Below, piece after piece: positions 33,445-42,189 of a DNA stretch of 49,339 nt. The DNA is from UBA10427 sp003500135. GTDB lineage: Bacteria > Bacteroidota > Bacteroidia > Cytophagales > Cyclobacteriaceae. Both the position numbers and the translations under genes were made by a program. The notes under the pieces were generated by a model, which saw only the letters and a list, made by a program, of their open reading frames with translations, was not told the DNA's origin and made no database searches. The DNA lies in contig CAWZYQ010000008.1 of the NCBI GenBank assembly GCA_963966275.1, positions 1-49,339 on the forward strand, written 5' to 3'. The stretch's first letter is position 1, and the number at the start of each line of letters is the position of its first letter.

Positions 33445-34008
33445 TTATTTTACTCGTTCGTAATATGATTTTGTACGTGTGTCCACTTTGATCATTTCAT
33501 CCTGATTAATAAACAAGGGGACTTGAATGGTTGTACCTGTCTCCAGCTCGGCAGGTTTTGTGGTATTTGTGGCCGTGTCACCTTTCAGGCCGGGTTCAGT
33601 ATAAACCACTTTAAGTTCAACAAACTGCGGCAATTCCACGCTCAGTGGGGTTTCTGTTTCATCGTGATAGATCACATCCACTTCCTGTCCGTCTTTGAGG
33701 AATTCCGCTCCTTCCACAAGGTCTTCACTTAACTGAACCTGTTCAAATGAGTTACTATCCATGAAATGTAACCCCATGTCGTCTTTATACAAAAATTGAT
33801 GAGGGCGTCTTTCTATTCTTGCTGTTGTTACCTTAACACCTGCATTGAACGTATTCTCGACTACCTTACCTGTGGTAAGACTTTTTAATTTTGTGCGTAC
33901 AAAGGCGGCGCCTTTACCAGGCTTGACATGCTGAAACTCCACAATTGTATACAGATCATTGTTGTATTCCAGGCATAGTCCATTTCTAAAATCAGCAGTA
34001 GTTGCCAT
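33445..34008 (-). CDS. efp: Elongation factor P
   Basis: The 187-residue protein has the three-domain EF-P form. The N-terminal KOW-like part carries the tip loop H-V-K-P-G-K-G-A-A-F-V-R (about residues 27-38), whose lysine is the site modified in many bacteria; the following domains are OB folds (V-D-V-I-Y-H-D-E-T-E-T-P, V-K-V-D-T-R-T-K-S-Y-Y-E-R at the C-terminus). It relieves ribosome stalling at proline runs. It lies 55 bp downstream of fabH on the minus strand. The modification enzyme is not in this window. Confidence 0.95.
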   Translation of the reverse strand: MATTADFRNGLCLEYNNDLYTIVEFQHVKPGKGAAFVRTKLKSLTTGKVVENTFNAGVKVTTARIERRPHQFLYKDDMGLHFMDSNSFEQVQLSEDLVEGAEFLKDGQEVDVIYHDETETPLSVELPQFVELKVVYTEPGLKGDTATNTTKPAELETGTTIQVPLFINQDEMIKVDTRTKSYYERVK

Positions 34009-34063
34009 ACTTTTTTAAAATTCTACCTTAATTTATTTTTTATCTAATCAATTCACAAAAAAA

Positions 34064-35059
34064 TCAGGCATCGTAGGCCCATTTAATATAAATAGACCCC
34101 CAGGTGAACCCACCGCCAAAAGCAGCGAGGATCAGGTTGTCACCTTTTTTCAATTGGGGTTCATATTCCCAAAGGCACAATGGTATGGTAGCATTGGTGG
34201 TATTGCCATACTTTTCGATTACCATCATCACTTTATCTTCATCGATACCTATTCTTTTCGCGGTAGCATCGATTATCCTTTTGTTGGCCTGATGAGGTAC
34301 CAGCCAGGCAATATCATCACCTGTTAAGCCGTTGCGATTCACTACTTCTTCCGCAATGTCTGCCATTCTGGAAACAGCAAATTTAAATACTGCCGCACCT
34401 TCCTGATATACAAAATGTTCCTTCGCATTGACAGTTTCGTGAGACGGTGGCCTGCGGCTGCCCCCCGCTTTCATGTGAAGGTGCTGCTCGCCTGAACCGT
34501 CACTTTTCATTTCAGAATCGATCAGGCCAACCTCTTCTTCCGTGGGTTCCATCAGGACTGCACCAGCCCCATCACCAAAAAGTATGCAGGTAGTCCGGTC
34601 CTCGTAATCAACAATAGATGACATTTTATCGGCGCCTACCACAATCACCTTTTTATATCTTCCTGTTTCAATGAATTGAGAGGCTGTGGCCAGGGCATAT
34701 AAAAAGCCTGAGCACGCAGCATTCATATCAAAACTAAATGCATTTTTTATACCGGCGCCATCAGATATCACATTGGCAGTGGCAGGAAATAGCATATCGG
34801 GTGTTACTGTGGAACAAATAAGCAAATCCACATCCTCAGGGTTGGTATTGGTTTTTTCCATGAGCCCTTTTACGGCCTCTATTCCCATAATGGAGGTACC
34901 CTGATCTTCACCTTTTAATATTCTTCGCTCCCTGATACCCGTACGGGTCATAATCCATTCGTCATTGGTATCTACCATTTTTTCTAATTCTTCATTAGAA
35001 AGCACGTAGTTAGGCACGTAGGCATGTATACCTGTTATGGCAGCATTTATTTTAGTCAT
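34064..35059 (-). CDS. fabH: 3-oxoacyl-ACP synthase III
   Basis: The 331-residue product carries the three catalytic residues: Cys116 (A-A-C-S-G-F-L-Y-A), the histidine in V-P-H-Q-A-N-K-R-I (about residue 258) and the asparagine in G-N-T-T-N-A-T. It condenses acetyl-CoA or branched acyl-CoA with malonyl-ACP to start fatty acid synthesis. The neighbours (efp, accB, accC downstream; rpmF and yceD upstream) match the common fatty-acid/ribosome cluster of bacteria; plsX, which often lies between rpmF and fabH, is missing from this locus. Confidence 0.95.
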   Translation of the reverse strand: MTKINAAITGIHAYVPNYVLSNEELEKMVDTNDEWIMTRTGIRERRILKGEDQGTSIMGIEAVKGLMEKTNTNPEDVDLLICSTVTPDMLFPATANVISDGAGIKNAFSFDMNAACSGFLYALATASQFIETGRYKKVIVVGADKMSSIVDYEDRTTCILFGDGAGAVLMEPTEEEVGLIDSEMKSDGSGEQHLHMKAGGSRRPPSHETVNAKEHFVYQEGAAVFKFAVSRMADIAEEVVNRNGLTGDDIAWLVPHQANKRIIDATAKRIGIDEDKVMMVIEKYGNTTNATIPLCLWEYEPQLKKGDNLILAAFGGGFTWGSIYIKWAYDA

Positions 35060-35246
35060 AAGCTCGTTAGATCAAATCATTAAGGATAATCGAATTTCGT
35101 TTCACTTTACTTCAAAAGTGTTGGTTGAATGGTTTGGCCATACCGAAAAAATAATGCCGCGTCAAAATTCAGCATAAACCTTCGAAATATGAAACAAATA
35201 TTAAAAAATCGTCAAGATAAGCATAACAAAAGGTGATAAAACAAAA

Positions 35247-35268
35247 CAGGGGAGTAAAAACTCCCCTG
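35247..35268 (-). terminator. Rho-independent terminator after rpmF
   Basis: CAGGGGAGT (35247-35255) and ACTCCCCTG (35260-35268) form a 9-bp stem with a four-base loop, followed on the minus strand by TTTTGTTTTATC. It separates the yceD-rpmF transcript from fabH. Confidence 0.8.
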
Positions 35269-35293
35269 CCCTTTGTAATATTTTTTGGTATGC

Positions 35294-35485
35294 TTATACC
35301 AGAACTTCTTTTTCCATAACTACTTTACCTTTGTAGTAAAGTTTACCCTCGTGCCAGAATGCACGGTGCGGCAAGTGGTATTCACCTGTCGTCGGACAGA
35401 TAGCTAACTGCTTTTCGTGCAGTTTCACATGCGTTCTTCTTTTATCTCTTCTAGTCTTTGACGTCTTTCGCTTAGGATGTGCCAT
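35294..35485 (-). CDS. rpmF: Large ribosomal subunit protein bL32
   Basis: A 63-residue basic protein beginning A-H-P-K-R-K-T-S-K-T-R-R-D-K-R-R-T-H, the usual bL32 start, with C-P-T-T-G-E-Y-H-L-P-H-R in the middle. Only one cysteine of the zinc site is kept, so this is a zinc-independent form. It is read with the upstream yceD gene (19 bp gap) and followed by a strong terminator. Confidence 0.95.
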   Translation of the reverse strand: MAHPKRKTSKTRRDKRRTHVKLHEKQLAICPTTGEYHLPHRAFWHEGKLYYKGKVVMEKEVLV

Positions 35486-35504
35486 TTGATTCTAAACCTT
35501 TAAA

Positions 35505-36020
35505 CTATTTATTCTTTAATTTCAATAATTCTTTCCATCTCGGATCTATTTCCTCCGAGTCAGACTGTTGTTTTGATGGATTTTCAGTAGCGCTGGTATA
35601 TTGCATCGGTTCATCTCCCGCGTATTTAGGATGAATTCTCTTCATAGGTACGGCCACTGAGATGAAATCGAAAATATACCTGGCAACATTTATGCTTTGT
35701 GTACCAAATGAGATTACTTCCATCTCTTCGGAAATTACCTCAGCCTCCTCACCAAATTTCAGGATCATCTTTTCCTGCAACCTCAATGGATGATCAAAAA
35801 CTTCAAGACTTCGGTCACAAACCAATTCAATTGATCCAGCAATACCAAACAACAGTTCAAGGAACGATTCCTTTTTGTGGAGTGTCAGGTGCACCTTAAG
35901 CCCACCCTTGTCAAGTATCTCCTGATCAAAGGCTTCAAAGAACGAAGCATCAATCTGATAATCAAATTCATGCACACCTTCTTTCAGGCCAATTAGATTT
36001 ATTTCAAAGTTATTCAACAT
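35505..36020 (-). CDS. YceD/DUF177 family protein
   Basis: The 171-residue acidic protein has the DUF177 arrangement seen next to rpmF in many bacteria: an N-terminal sheet (E-I-N-L-I-G-L-K-E-G-V-H-E-F-D-Y-Q-I-D), V-H-L-T-L-H-K-K-E-S in the middle, V-C-D-R-S-L at about 84-89, and a C-terminal P-R-W-K-E-L-L-K-L. Of the usual C-x-x-C...C pattern only one cysteine remains. DUF177 proteins are linked with 23S rRNA or 50S biogenesis. ATG 36020 is preferred to a GTG four codons upstream. A TATTTTTG box lies at 36052-36059. Confidence 0.88.
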   Translation of the reverse strand: MLNNFEINLIGLKEGVHEFDYQIDASFFEAFDQEILDKGGLKVHLTLHKKESFLELLFGIAGSIELVCDRSLEVFDHPLRLQEKMILKFGEEAEVISEEMEVISFGTQSINVARYIFDFISVAVPMKRIHPKYAGDEPMQYTSATENPSKQQSDSEEIDPRWKELLKLKNK

Positions 36021-36051
36021 GACAAATTCCACCCCACATTTTTTAGAACCG

Positions 36052-36059
36052 CAAAAATA
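36052..36059 (-). promoter_or_regulatory. Candidate -7 box of the yceD-rpmF unit
   Basis: TATTTTTG on the minus strand fits TAnnTTTG; its last base is 31 bp before the yceD ATG, giving a leader of about 25 nt. The -33 box is not clear. Confidence 0.4.
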
Positions 36060-36096
36060 GGAATAACTCTACTAAAATGGAAATTTTTTCCGTTTT

Positions 36097-37137
36097 TTAA
36101 ATATCCACTGACACATCGGCTTCTTTTCGTTGCCTAATAATATCAGCAGCTAAATAGATGGCTGCTTGCATCGACTTATGGTTTGCCTGCCTTTTTCCGG
36201 CTATGGCATAGCCCGTACCATGATCAGGGCTGGTCCTGACCTTCGAAAGACCGGCAGTGTAATTTACGCCACTTTCAAATCCCATGATTTTGAAAGGTGC
36301 AAGACCCTGGTCGTGATACATTGCCAAAACGCCATCGAATTTATTATGTTGCATACTTCCAAAAAAACCATCGGCAGGAAATGGGCCGAAAACCAGGTTT
36401 CCCTTCTTTTTGGTCTCTGCCAGGACGGGCTTAATAATCGTTTCCTCCTCATCGCCAAACAAGCCTTCTTCGCCTGCATGTGGGTTTAACCCTAATACAG
36501 CCACTTTTGGCTTGAGAATTCCAAAGTCATTTTTCAACGATTGCAGCATGATCTTCAATTTGGACCGCAGTAAATCCTGAGTGATGCTAAACGGAACCGA
36601 TTTTAACGGTATATGCCCCGTGACTACGCCCACACGCATATCCTCATCCACCATCATCATAAGCGAATCTTTGCCTTCCAGCTTTTCAGTGATGTATTCT
36701 GTATGACCCGGAAACTTAAACTCGTCACTTTGAATATTCTTTTTATTTATTGGTGCGGTTACCAAAGCGTCTATTTGACCTGACTTTAAATGCCCGGTAG
36801 CGGATTCCAGCGCTTTGAATGCGTATTGACCGCCCTCAGGCGTTACCTGCCCCACATTGATCTCGACCATCTCCTGCCAACAATTGTATACATTTACTTT
36901 TCTGTGGTACGGATTGCTGAGATCTTTTATCTGACTGTAATTAAAGTCATCTAGCTTAAACAGCTTGCGATAATAAGAAAGCACTTTAGTAGATCCATAA
37001 ATTACCGGAGTGACCATATTTAAAATGCGTTGATCGCTAAGTGCATAAATTATCACTTCTGGCCCTATCCCATTCAGGTCGCCTATGCTAATACCAATAA
37101 CCGGTTTATTATGATTTGTATTATCTTGATTTGACAT
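36097..37137 (-). CDS. pdxA: 4-hydroxythreonine-4-phosphate dehydrogenase
   Basis: From ATG 37137 the product has 346 residues. PdxA landmarks are G-I-S-I-G-D-L-N-G-I-G-P-E-V near the N-terminus, F-P-G-H-T-E-Y-I (metal-ligand histidine), G-L-N-P-H-A-G-E-E-G-L-F-G, and the ligand M-Y-H-D-Q-G-L-A-P-F-K. It oxidises 4-phospho-hydroxy-threonine in the DXP-dependent vitamin B6 pathway. It is divergent from rsmA; pdxA and rsmA are also neighbours in E. coli and other bacteria, although there they are co-directional. Confidence 0.94.
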   Translation of the reverse strand: MSNQDNTNHNKPVIGISIGDLNGIGPEVIIYALSDQRILNMVTPVIYGSTKVLSYYRKLFKLDDFNYSQIKDLSNPYHRKVNVYNCWQEMVEINVGQVTPEGGQYAFKALESATGHLKSGQIDALVTAPINKKNIQSDEFKFPGHTEYITEKLEGKDSLMMMVDEDMRVGVVTGHIPLKSVPFSITQDLLRSKLKIMLQSLKNDFGILKPKVAVLGLNPHAGEEGLFGDEEETIIKPVLAETKKKGNLVFGPFPADGFFGSMQHNKFDGVLAMYHDQGLAPFKIMGFESGVNYTAGLSKVRTSPDHGTGYAIAGKRQANHKSMQAAIYLAADIIRQRKEADVSVDI

Positions 37138-37153
37138 ATCTGTTGTTTGAATA

Positions 37154-37181
37154 TTGGACACCTACATAATATGTATATTTG
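37154..37181 (+). promoter_or_regulatory. Promoter of the rsmA-mgtE unit
   Basis: TTG (37154-37156 with a following G) and TATATTTG (37174-37181) are 17 bp apart and match the TTG-N(17-23)-TAnnTTTG promoter form of Bacteroidota. Transcription would begin near 37187, about 48 bp before rsmA. Confidence 0.65.
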
Positions 37182-37234
37182 TGCCTTGCATCAAAAATTG
37201 CAATTTATTCAATTTTATGAAGATTTAAAGCAAC

Positions 37235-38014
37235 TTGAAAGTAAGACCAAAAAAGTATTTGGGGCAACATTTTTTAAAAGATCAAAATATTGCCCGAAAA
37301 ATTGCCGGAAGCCTGACGGGATATGAAAACTATTCACAAATAGCAGAATTGGGCCCCGGCGCCGGGGTACTCACCCAATATCTGATCGAAAAGTCCTATA
37401 AACATATTTTCCTTGTAGAAATAGACCAGGAATCCATTGAATACCTCGAACACCATTTTGATGATCAGAAACTATCCATCATCGGAGCGGATTTTTTAAA
37501 AACCAACCTTGACTTCCTTCAACCCTCAACCGCATTAATCGGTAATTTCCCTTACCATATTTCCAGTCAGATATTCTTTAAGGTACTCGAACATAAGGAG
37601 TACATTCCCGAAGTGGTGGGAATGATCCAAAAAGAGGTGGCCCAGCGGATTTGTGCCAATGAAGGGAGTAAAACCTATGGTATATTAAGCGTTTTACTTG
37701 GCGCTTTCTACACAAGGGAAATTCTATTTCATGTTCCCCCGGGCGTTTTTAACCCACCTCCGAAAGTAGATTCTTCAGTAATCAGACTACAAAGAAAGCC
37801 CAATGTTGCTTTGCCTTGTAGCGAGAGTCTATTATTCAGGGTTGTGAAGCAGGGATTTCAAAACCGCCGCAAAACATTGCGTAATGCATTAAAACCTCTA
37901 AATTTGCCCGCTCAGTTTTCCAAAGACCCTATTTTGTCTAAAAGAGCTGAACAATTATCAATACAGTCGTTTATAGCATTAACCGCCAAAATTGAATCAC
38001 TTTGGAATCAGTAA
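37235..38014 (+). CDS. rsmA: 16S rRNA dimethyladenosine transferase
   Basis: The 259-residue product is RsmA/KsgA: Y-L-G-Q-H-F-L-K-D-Q-N near the N-terminus, the S-adenosylmethionine loop A-E-L-G-P-G-A-G-V-L-T (about residues 38-48), and I-G-N-F-P-Y-H-I-S-S-Q (about 103-113), the N-x-P-Y active-site signature. It dimethylates two adenines in the 3' end of 16S rRNA. A TTG is used as start, since a stop codon three codons upstream rules out an extension and no ATG is near. The mgtE start overlaps its stop by 13 bp. Confidence 0.95.
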   Translation: MKVRPKKYLGQHFLKDQNIARKIAGSLTGYENYSQIAELGPGAGVLTQYLIEKSYKHIFLVEIDQESIEYLEHHFDDQKLSIIGADFLKTNLDFLQPSTALIGNFPYHISSQIFFKVLEHKEYIPEVVGMIQKEVAQRICANEGSKTYGILSVLLGAFYTREILFHVPPGVFNPPPKVDSSVIRLQRKPNVALPCSESLLFRVVKQGFQNRRKTLRNALKPLNLPAQFSKDPILSKRAEQLSIQSFIALTAKIESLWNQ

Positions 38015-39363
38015 CGACATTTGAATTGAATAAAGAGTTGATCGAGCAACTGAAACTCGCTGTAGATACCCAGGACAGGGCATTTATTCAGCAGCAGCTC
38101 GAAAATGTCAACTATGCCGATATATGTGCGGTTTTGTACGAACTGGATGAAGAAGAAGCGGTCTTTGTAATCAAGGCCTTACCAATAACTCTTGCCGCTG
38201 ACGTAATTGCCGAGCTGGATGAAGATGTGCTGGAGGAATTCCTGGATGAATTTGATTCCAAAGAACTGGCACAATATGTCGAGCGCCAGGAAACGGACGA
38301 TGCCAAAGACTTATTGGATGAGTTGCCTATCATCAAAAGAGAAGAGGTGATTGGCTATCTCAAAAACAAGGAAAAAGCGAGGCACATCCAGGAACTGCTA
38401 CGCTATGAGGAAGACTGTGCAGGCGGCCTCATGGGTAAAGAGCTGATAAAGGCCAACATGAACTGGAACGTAGAGCAGTGTATCGAAGAAATCAGGAGGC
38501 AAGCCAAGCATGTTGACAAAATCTATTCAGTTTATGTAGTCGATGATGACGAGCTATTATTGGGTAGGGTCGCTTTAAAGAAATTGCTACTTGCTAAAGA
38601 AAACGCGAAGGTAGGTGACATCTATAATGATGAAGTAATCTCGGTTTACACTTATCAACCCACTGAAGAAGTAGCCGCCATCATGCAGAAATACGACCTC
38701 GAAGCGCTCCCTGTAATCAACGTACAGGGAAAACTGGTAGGCCGCATTACTATTGATGATGTGATCGATGTGATCACCGAGATGGCGGAACAGGAAAGAC
38801 AGATCATGGCCGGTATTTCTGAAGATGTTGAAGAAGATGACAGTGTATGGATGCTATCACGAGCACGCTTGCCATGGCTGATCATTGGACTTGTAGGAGG
38901 TATCATAGGCGCCCGGTTTATTGGTGTTTTTGAAGATGACCTGGCCGAAGTGACGGCCATTGCTTTCTTTATTCCGCTTATTATGGCAACAGGCGGAAAT
39001 GTAGGCATACAATCCTCTGCACTGGTGGTTCAGAGCCTTGCTACACCACAGGCTTTTCAGGACCCTATCACGCGAAAGCTTTTTAAAGTATTTTTAGTTG
39101 CCCTTATCAATGGAATAGTACTGGCGGGGCTGGTATATCTTTTCATTTATTTCACAAGTGGCGCTAGTTTGGCTTATGTTGTTTCAGCAGCCTTGTTTAC
39201 AGTGGTTTTGCTGGCTTCATTTTTTGGAACTGTTATACCCCTTGCCCTTGACAAAATTGGATTCAATCCGGCGCTGGCCAGCGGCCCTTTCATCACAACT
39301 ACCATTGACCTGATGGGACTACTGGTGTATTTCATGGTAGCCCACGCATTATTTAATCTATAA
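38002..39363 (+). CDS. mgtE: Magnesium transporter MgtE
   Basis: The 453-residue product has the full MgtE layout: an N-terminal helical superhelix (about 1-130) with the L-Y-E-L-D-E-E-E-A-V-F-V-I-K-A-L-P motif, two CBS domains (about 135-260, with A-L-P-V-I-N-V-Q-G-K-L-V-G-R-I-T-I-D-D-V), and five membrane segments (about 285-450) with A-T-G-G-N-V-G-I-Q-S-S, the pore signature. Cytosolic Mg2+ binding to the N and CBS domains closes the channel. A TTG start is used and overlaps the rsmA stop; the next ORF begins 5 bp after its stop, so three genes may be one operon. Confidence 0.94.
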   Translation: MESVTTFELNKELIEQLKLAVDTQDRAFIQQQLENVNYADICAVLYELDEEEAVFVIKALPITLAADVIAELDEDVLEEFLDEFDSKELAQYVERQETDDAKDLLDELPIIKREEVIGYLKNKEKARHIQELLRYEEDCAGGLMGKELIKANMNWNVEQCIEEIRRQAKHVDKIYSVYVVDDDELLLGRVALKKLLLAKENAKVGDIYNDEVISVYTYQPTEEVAAIMQKYDLEALPVINVQGKLVGRITIDDVIDVITEMAEQERQIMAGISEDVEEDDSVWMLSRARLPWLIIGLVGGIIGARFIGVFEDDLAEVTAIAFFIPLIMATGGNVGIQSSALVVQSLATPQAFQDPITRKLFKVFLVALINGIVLAGLVYLFIYFTSGASLAYVVSAALFTVVLLASFFGTVIPLALDKIGFNPALASGPFITTTIDLMGLLVYFMVAHALFNL

Positions 39364-39368
39364 ATTTT

Positions 39369-40298
39369 ATGAAAATCCTTATTAGTGATCGCATGCATGA
39401 AAGTATCATTCCGCTTATAGAATCAGAGGGATTCAAAGTGGATTACAGACCGGAGATAAAGCGACCTGAGATACTTGATATCATTCGCGGTTACATTGGA
39501 CTTGTTATAAGGAGCAAAACACCAATTGACAAGGAGTTACTGGAAAAAGCCGAAAAACTTCGCTTCGTAGGCCGTGCGGGGGCAGGTATTGACCAGATAG
39601 ATATGGAAGAGGCCTTCAACCGGCGCATTCATATTCTTAATGCACCAGAGGGAAACCGCGATGCGGTAGCTGAACACACCGTAGGCATGATACTATCGCT
39701 ATTGAACAAAATGCCTTCCGGAGACCGGGAGGTGCGTTCCGGTATTTGGCAAAGAGAGGCTAACCGCGGCCGTGAATTGAATAACAAAACAGTTTCTATC
39801 ATTGGATTTGGGTATATGGGCGAGGCGGTAAGCCGCCGATTGCGTCCATTCGGCTGCGATATTTTGGCCTATGATAAGTATAAAAAAGGGTTGAGCACGG
39901 CAGTCAGGGAAGTTGATTTAGAAAAGGTATTTGAAAATACAGATATTTTATCGCTGCATGTCCCACTGACTGCGGAAACCAAATTTGCCTACAACTACGA
40001 GTTTTTCCGGAATTTTAAAAAAGAGATAATGCTTATCAATACCGCCAGGGGCGAAATACTTCCATTGGAAGATTTGGTCAAATTAATGGATGAGGGTAAA
40101 ATATGGGCAGCAGGCCTTGATGTTTTGCAGAATGAAAAAATCGATCAGCTTAACGAAGGTGAAAAGGCCTTGATGGAAAATTTATGGGCTCACCCCAATA
40201 CCATTTTTACACCCCACGTTGCCGGGTGGTCCAATGAGTCGTATAGAAAGATCAATGAAACTCTTGTAAATAAAATCAAGTTGCTTAACTTGGTTTAG
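39369..40298 (+). CDS. D-2-hydroxyacid dehydrogenase (phosphoglycerate dehydrogenase-like)
   Basis: The 309-residue NAD-dependent dehydrogenase has the catalytic and cofactor motifs: V-G-R-A-G-A-G-I-D-Q-I-D (substrate arginine region, about 67-78), a G-x-G-x-x-G fold (I-I-G-F-G-Y-M-G-E-A, about 141-150), N-T-A-R-G-E, and the catalytic His in T-P-H-V-A-G-W. It lacks the C-terminal ACT or ASB domains, so it is a short SerA-type or another 2-hydroxyacid enzyme. Substrate 3-phosphoglycerate is a reasonable guess but not proven. It follows mgtE by five bp. Confidence 0.88.
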   Translation: MKILISDRMHESIIPLIESEGFKVDYRPEIKRPEILDIIRGYIGLVIRSKTPIDKELLEKAEKLRFVGRAGAGIDQIDMEEAFNRRIHILNAPEGNRDAVAEHTVGMILSLLNKMPSGDREVRSGIWQREANRGRELNNKTVSIIGFGYMGEAVSRRLRPFGCDILAYDKYKKGLSTAVREVDLEKVFENTDILSLHVPLTAETKFAYNYEFFRNFKKEIMLINTARGEILPLEDLVKLMDEGKIWAAGLDVLQNEKIDQLNEGEKALMENLWAHPNTIFTPHVAGWSNESYRKINETLVNKIKLLNLV

Positions 40299-40327
40299 CG
40301 TTCTTATCTATCACATTTTTTGCGTTG

Positions 40328-41170
40328 ATGAAAGTTAGAGAGAAGATTACCGAATGGCAAAAGAATATTTTAACAATATCTGAAAAGCCACTACTCACCT
40401 CAGCCATTGTATTGTTGTTTTCATTGGTGACGGTTTTAAGCCTCAGTTATCGCTATTACAAGTATGAATTCCATGATTTTTGGGGTCAGGTACTTGCAGA
40501 AGCACATGGCACCATATTCGATATTGCTGTGATTGGTATTTTATTGGTTTGGCTCAACCAGACCGGCGAGCGAAGAATGCGCATAAGGGCTTATAAAGAC
40601 GAAATCGATGATTTCCGTTTGTGGGAATCAGAGGAGGCCGCTTTCAGAACTGCTGGTAATATCAAACGACTCAACCGTCATGGCATCAACGATATTGATC
40701 TGGTCAATTGCTACATGGGCAAGGCCAATTTAAATTATGTCAACCTTGAAAAAGCCAACCTCAACTATGCCAACCTCATCAGCTCCAACTTAATGGAGGC
40801 AAACCTAAAAAAATCCAGGCTGAACCAGACGCGTTTTGAGAACTGTAGTATGAATTCAGCAGCGCTTGATGAATCATATGCGAACGGGGCAGTGTTTAAA
40901 GATTGCTATGCCATCAAAAGTTCATTTCTAAGCGCTTATCTGATCAAAGCTGACTTCACAAACGCATATTTGATGGAAGCTTCGTTTAATGGCGCCTATC
41001 TTTCCGGGGCTGATTTCAATAACGCCAACCTTTACAAAGCAGATTTTCGTGGAGCTAAAGGGCTCAGCCTGGAGCAAATGTCCAAGGCAAAATCCCTGTA
41101 TCTTGCTGAATTTGATGATGAGTTTAAGGATTTGTTGAGCGCTCAGTTCCCTGAATTGATTGATCAATAA
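40328..41170 (+). CDS. Membrane-anchored pentapeptide-repeat protein
   Basis: The 280-residue product has two hydrophobic segments (about residues 20-42 and 50-75) and then a pentapeptide-repeat stretch from about 122 to 250. Repeats such as A-N-L-N-Y, A-N-L-I-S, A-N-L-M-E-A, A-D-F-T-N, A-Y-L-M-E-A and A-D-F-R-G follow the A-(N/D)-(L/F)-x-x pattern of a right-handed square beta helix. Pentapeptide-repeat proteins can mimic DNA or act as scaffolds; with a membrane anchor the role is unknown. ATG at 40328 is chosen over the preceding TTG. Its stop and the convergent tsaD stop are one base apart. Confidence 0.85.
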   Translation: MKVREKITEWQKNILTISEKPLLTSAIVLLFSLVTVLSLSYRYYKYEFHDFWGQVLAEAHGTIFDIAVIGILLVWLNQTGERRMRIRAYKDEIDDFRLWESEEAAFRTAGNIKRLNRHGINDIDLVNCYMGKANLNYVNLEKANLNYANLISSNLMEANLKKSRLNQTRFENCSMNSAALDESYANGAVFKDCYAIKSSFLSAYLIKADFTNAYLMEASFNGAYLSGADFNNANLYKADFRGAKGLSLEQMSKAKSLYLAEFDDEFKDLLSAQFPELIDQ

Positions 41171-41171
41171 A

Positions 41172-42182
41172 TCAACCTTCAAGCTTAAGCCTGGGCTCAG
41201 GCGTAATTTCTGAATTCACAAATTCTTTGGCCAGATATTGGTAATGAGCCGCAATGGCTATCATACCTGCATTATCTGTACAGTATTGAAAATCAGGAAT
41301 ATAGATATTCCAACCATGTTTATCAGCTTCTGTGTGCAAACGTTTCCTCAAACCGGAATTGGCTGACACACCACCGGCGACGGCTATTTCCCTGATACCT
41401 GTTTCCCTGGCGGCCCTTTTTAATTTACCCATTAACATATCTATCAATGTCTTTTGGATGCTCGCACATATGTCGTTTATGTTATCCTCAATAAAATTTG
41501 GATTTCCTTTTACCTTATCCCTTAAAAAATATAAGATGGCTGTTTTGATCCCGCTAAATGAAAAATTAAGCCCAGGAACCGCTGTTTCCGGAAATTCAAA
41601 AGCATTGGGGTCTCCTTTTTTTGCATATTTATCTATTAACGGCCCTCCCGGGTAGGGAAGCCCCAATAGTTTGGCGCTTTTGTCAAAAGCCTCCCCTACC
41701 GCATCGTCTATGGTTTGCCCCAAAATCTCCATTTCGTTATGATTTTTGACCTTTACAACCTGTGTATGTCCGCCGCTAACGGTCAGGCATAAAAAGGGAA
41801 AACCAGGATGAGGTTCGTCAATAAAGTGCGCTAAAATGTGGGCTTTCATATGATTTACTGCTATCAAAGGTATACCTAAAGCGCTGGCCAGCGATTTTGC
41901 AAACGACGTACCTACTAAAAGTGCACCAAGCAGCCCGGGCCCCTGAGTAAATGCAATGGCGCTCAATTGTTTTTTATCTACCTTTGCATTTTGAAGTGCC
42001 TCGTCGACCACAGGAATAACATGTTGAAGGTGGGCTCTGGAAGCCAATTCGGGCACAACGCCACCATATTTTTGGTGAATCGACTGAGTGGCAATGATAT
42101 TATTCAGTATTTTTCCGTTATATATGACAGAGGCAGAAGTTTCATCACATGATGATTCGATTGCTAGTATGTAAATATTCAT
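41172..42182 (-). CDS. tsaD: tRNA N6-adenosine threonylcarbamoyltransferase
   Basis: The 336-residue product begins I-L-A-I-E-S-S-C-D-E-T-S-A-S and has the metal-binding H-M-K-A-H-I-L-A-H-F (about 108-117), the nucleotide-binding stretches V-S-G-G-H-T-Q (about 134-140) and V-A-G-G-V-S-A-N-S-G (about 263-272). Together with TsaB, TsaC and TsaE it forms t6A at position 37 of ANN-decoding tRNAs. Its start and the divergent tamB start are seven bp apart, so each promoter must lie within the other gene. Confidence 0.96.
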   Translation of the reverse strand: MNIYILAIESSCDETSASVIYNGKILNNIIATQSIHQKYGGVVPELASRAHLQHVIPVVDEALQNAKVDKKQLSAIAFTQGPGLLGALLVGTSFAKSLASALGIPLIAVNHMKAHILAHFIDEPHPGFPFLCLTVSGGHTQVVKVKNHNEMEILGQTIDDAVGEAFDKSAKLLGLPYPGGPLIDKYAKKGDPNAFEFPETAVPGLNFSFSGIKTAILYFLRDKVKGNPNFIEDNINDICASIQKTLIDMLMGKLKRAARETGIREIAVAGGVSANSGLRKRLHTEADKHGWNIYIPDFQYCTDNAGMIAIAAHYQYLAKEFVNSEITPEPRLKLEG

Positions 42183-42189
42183 ATAAGTT

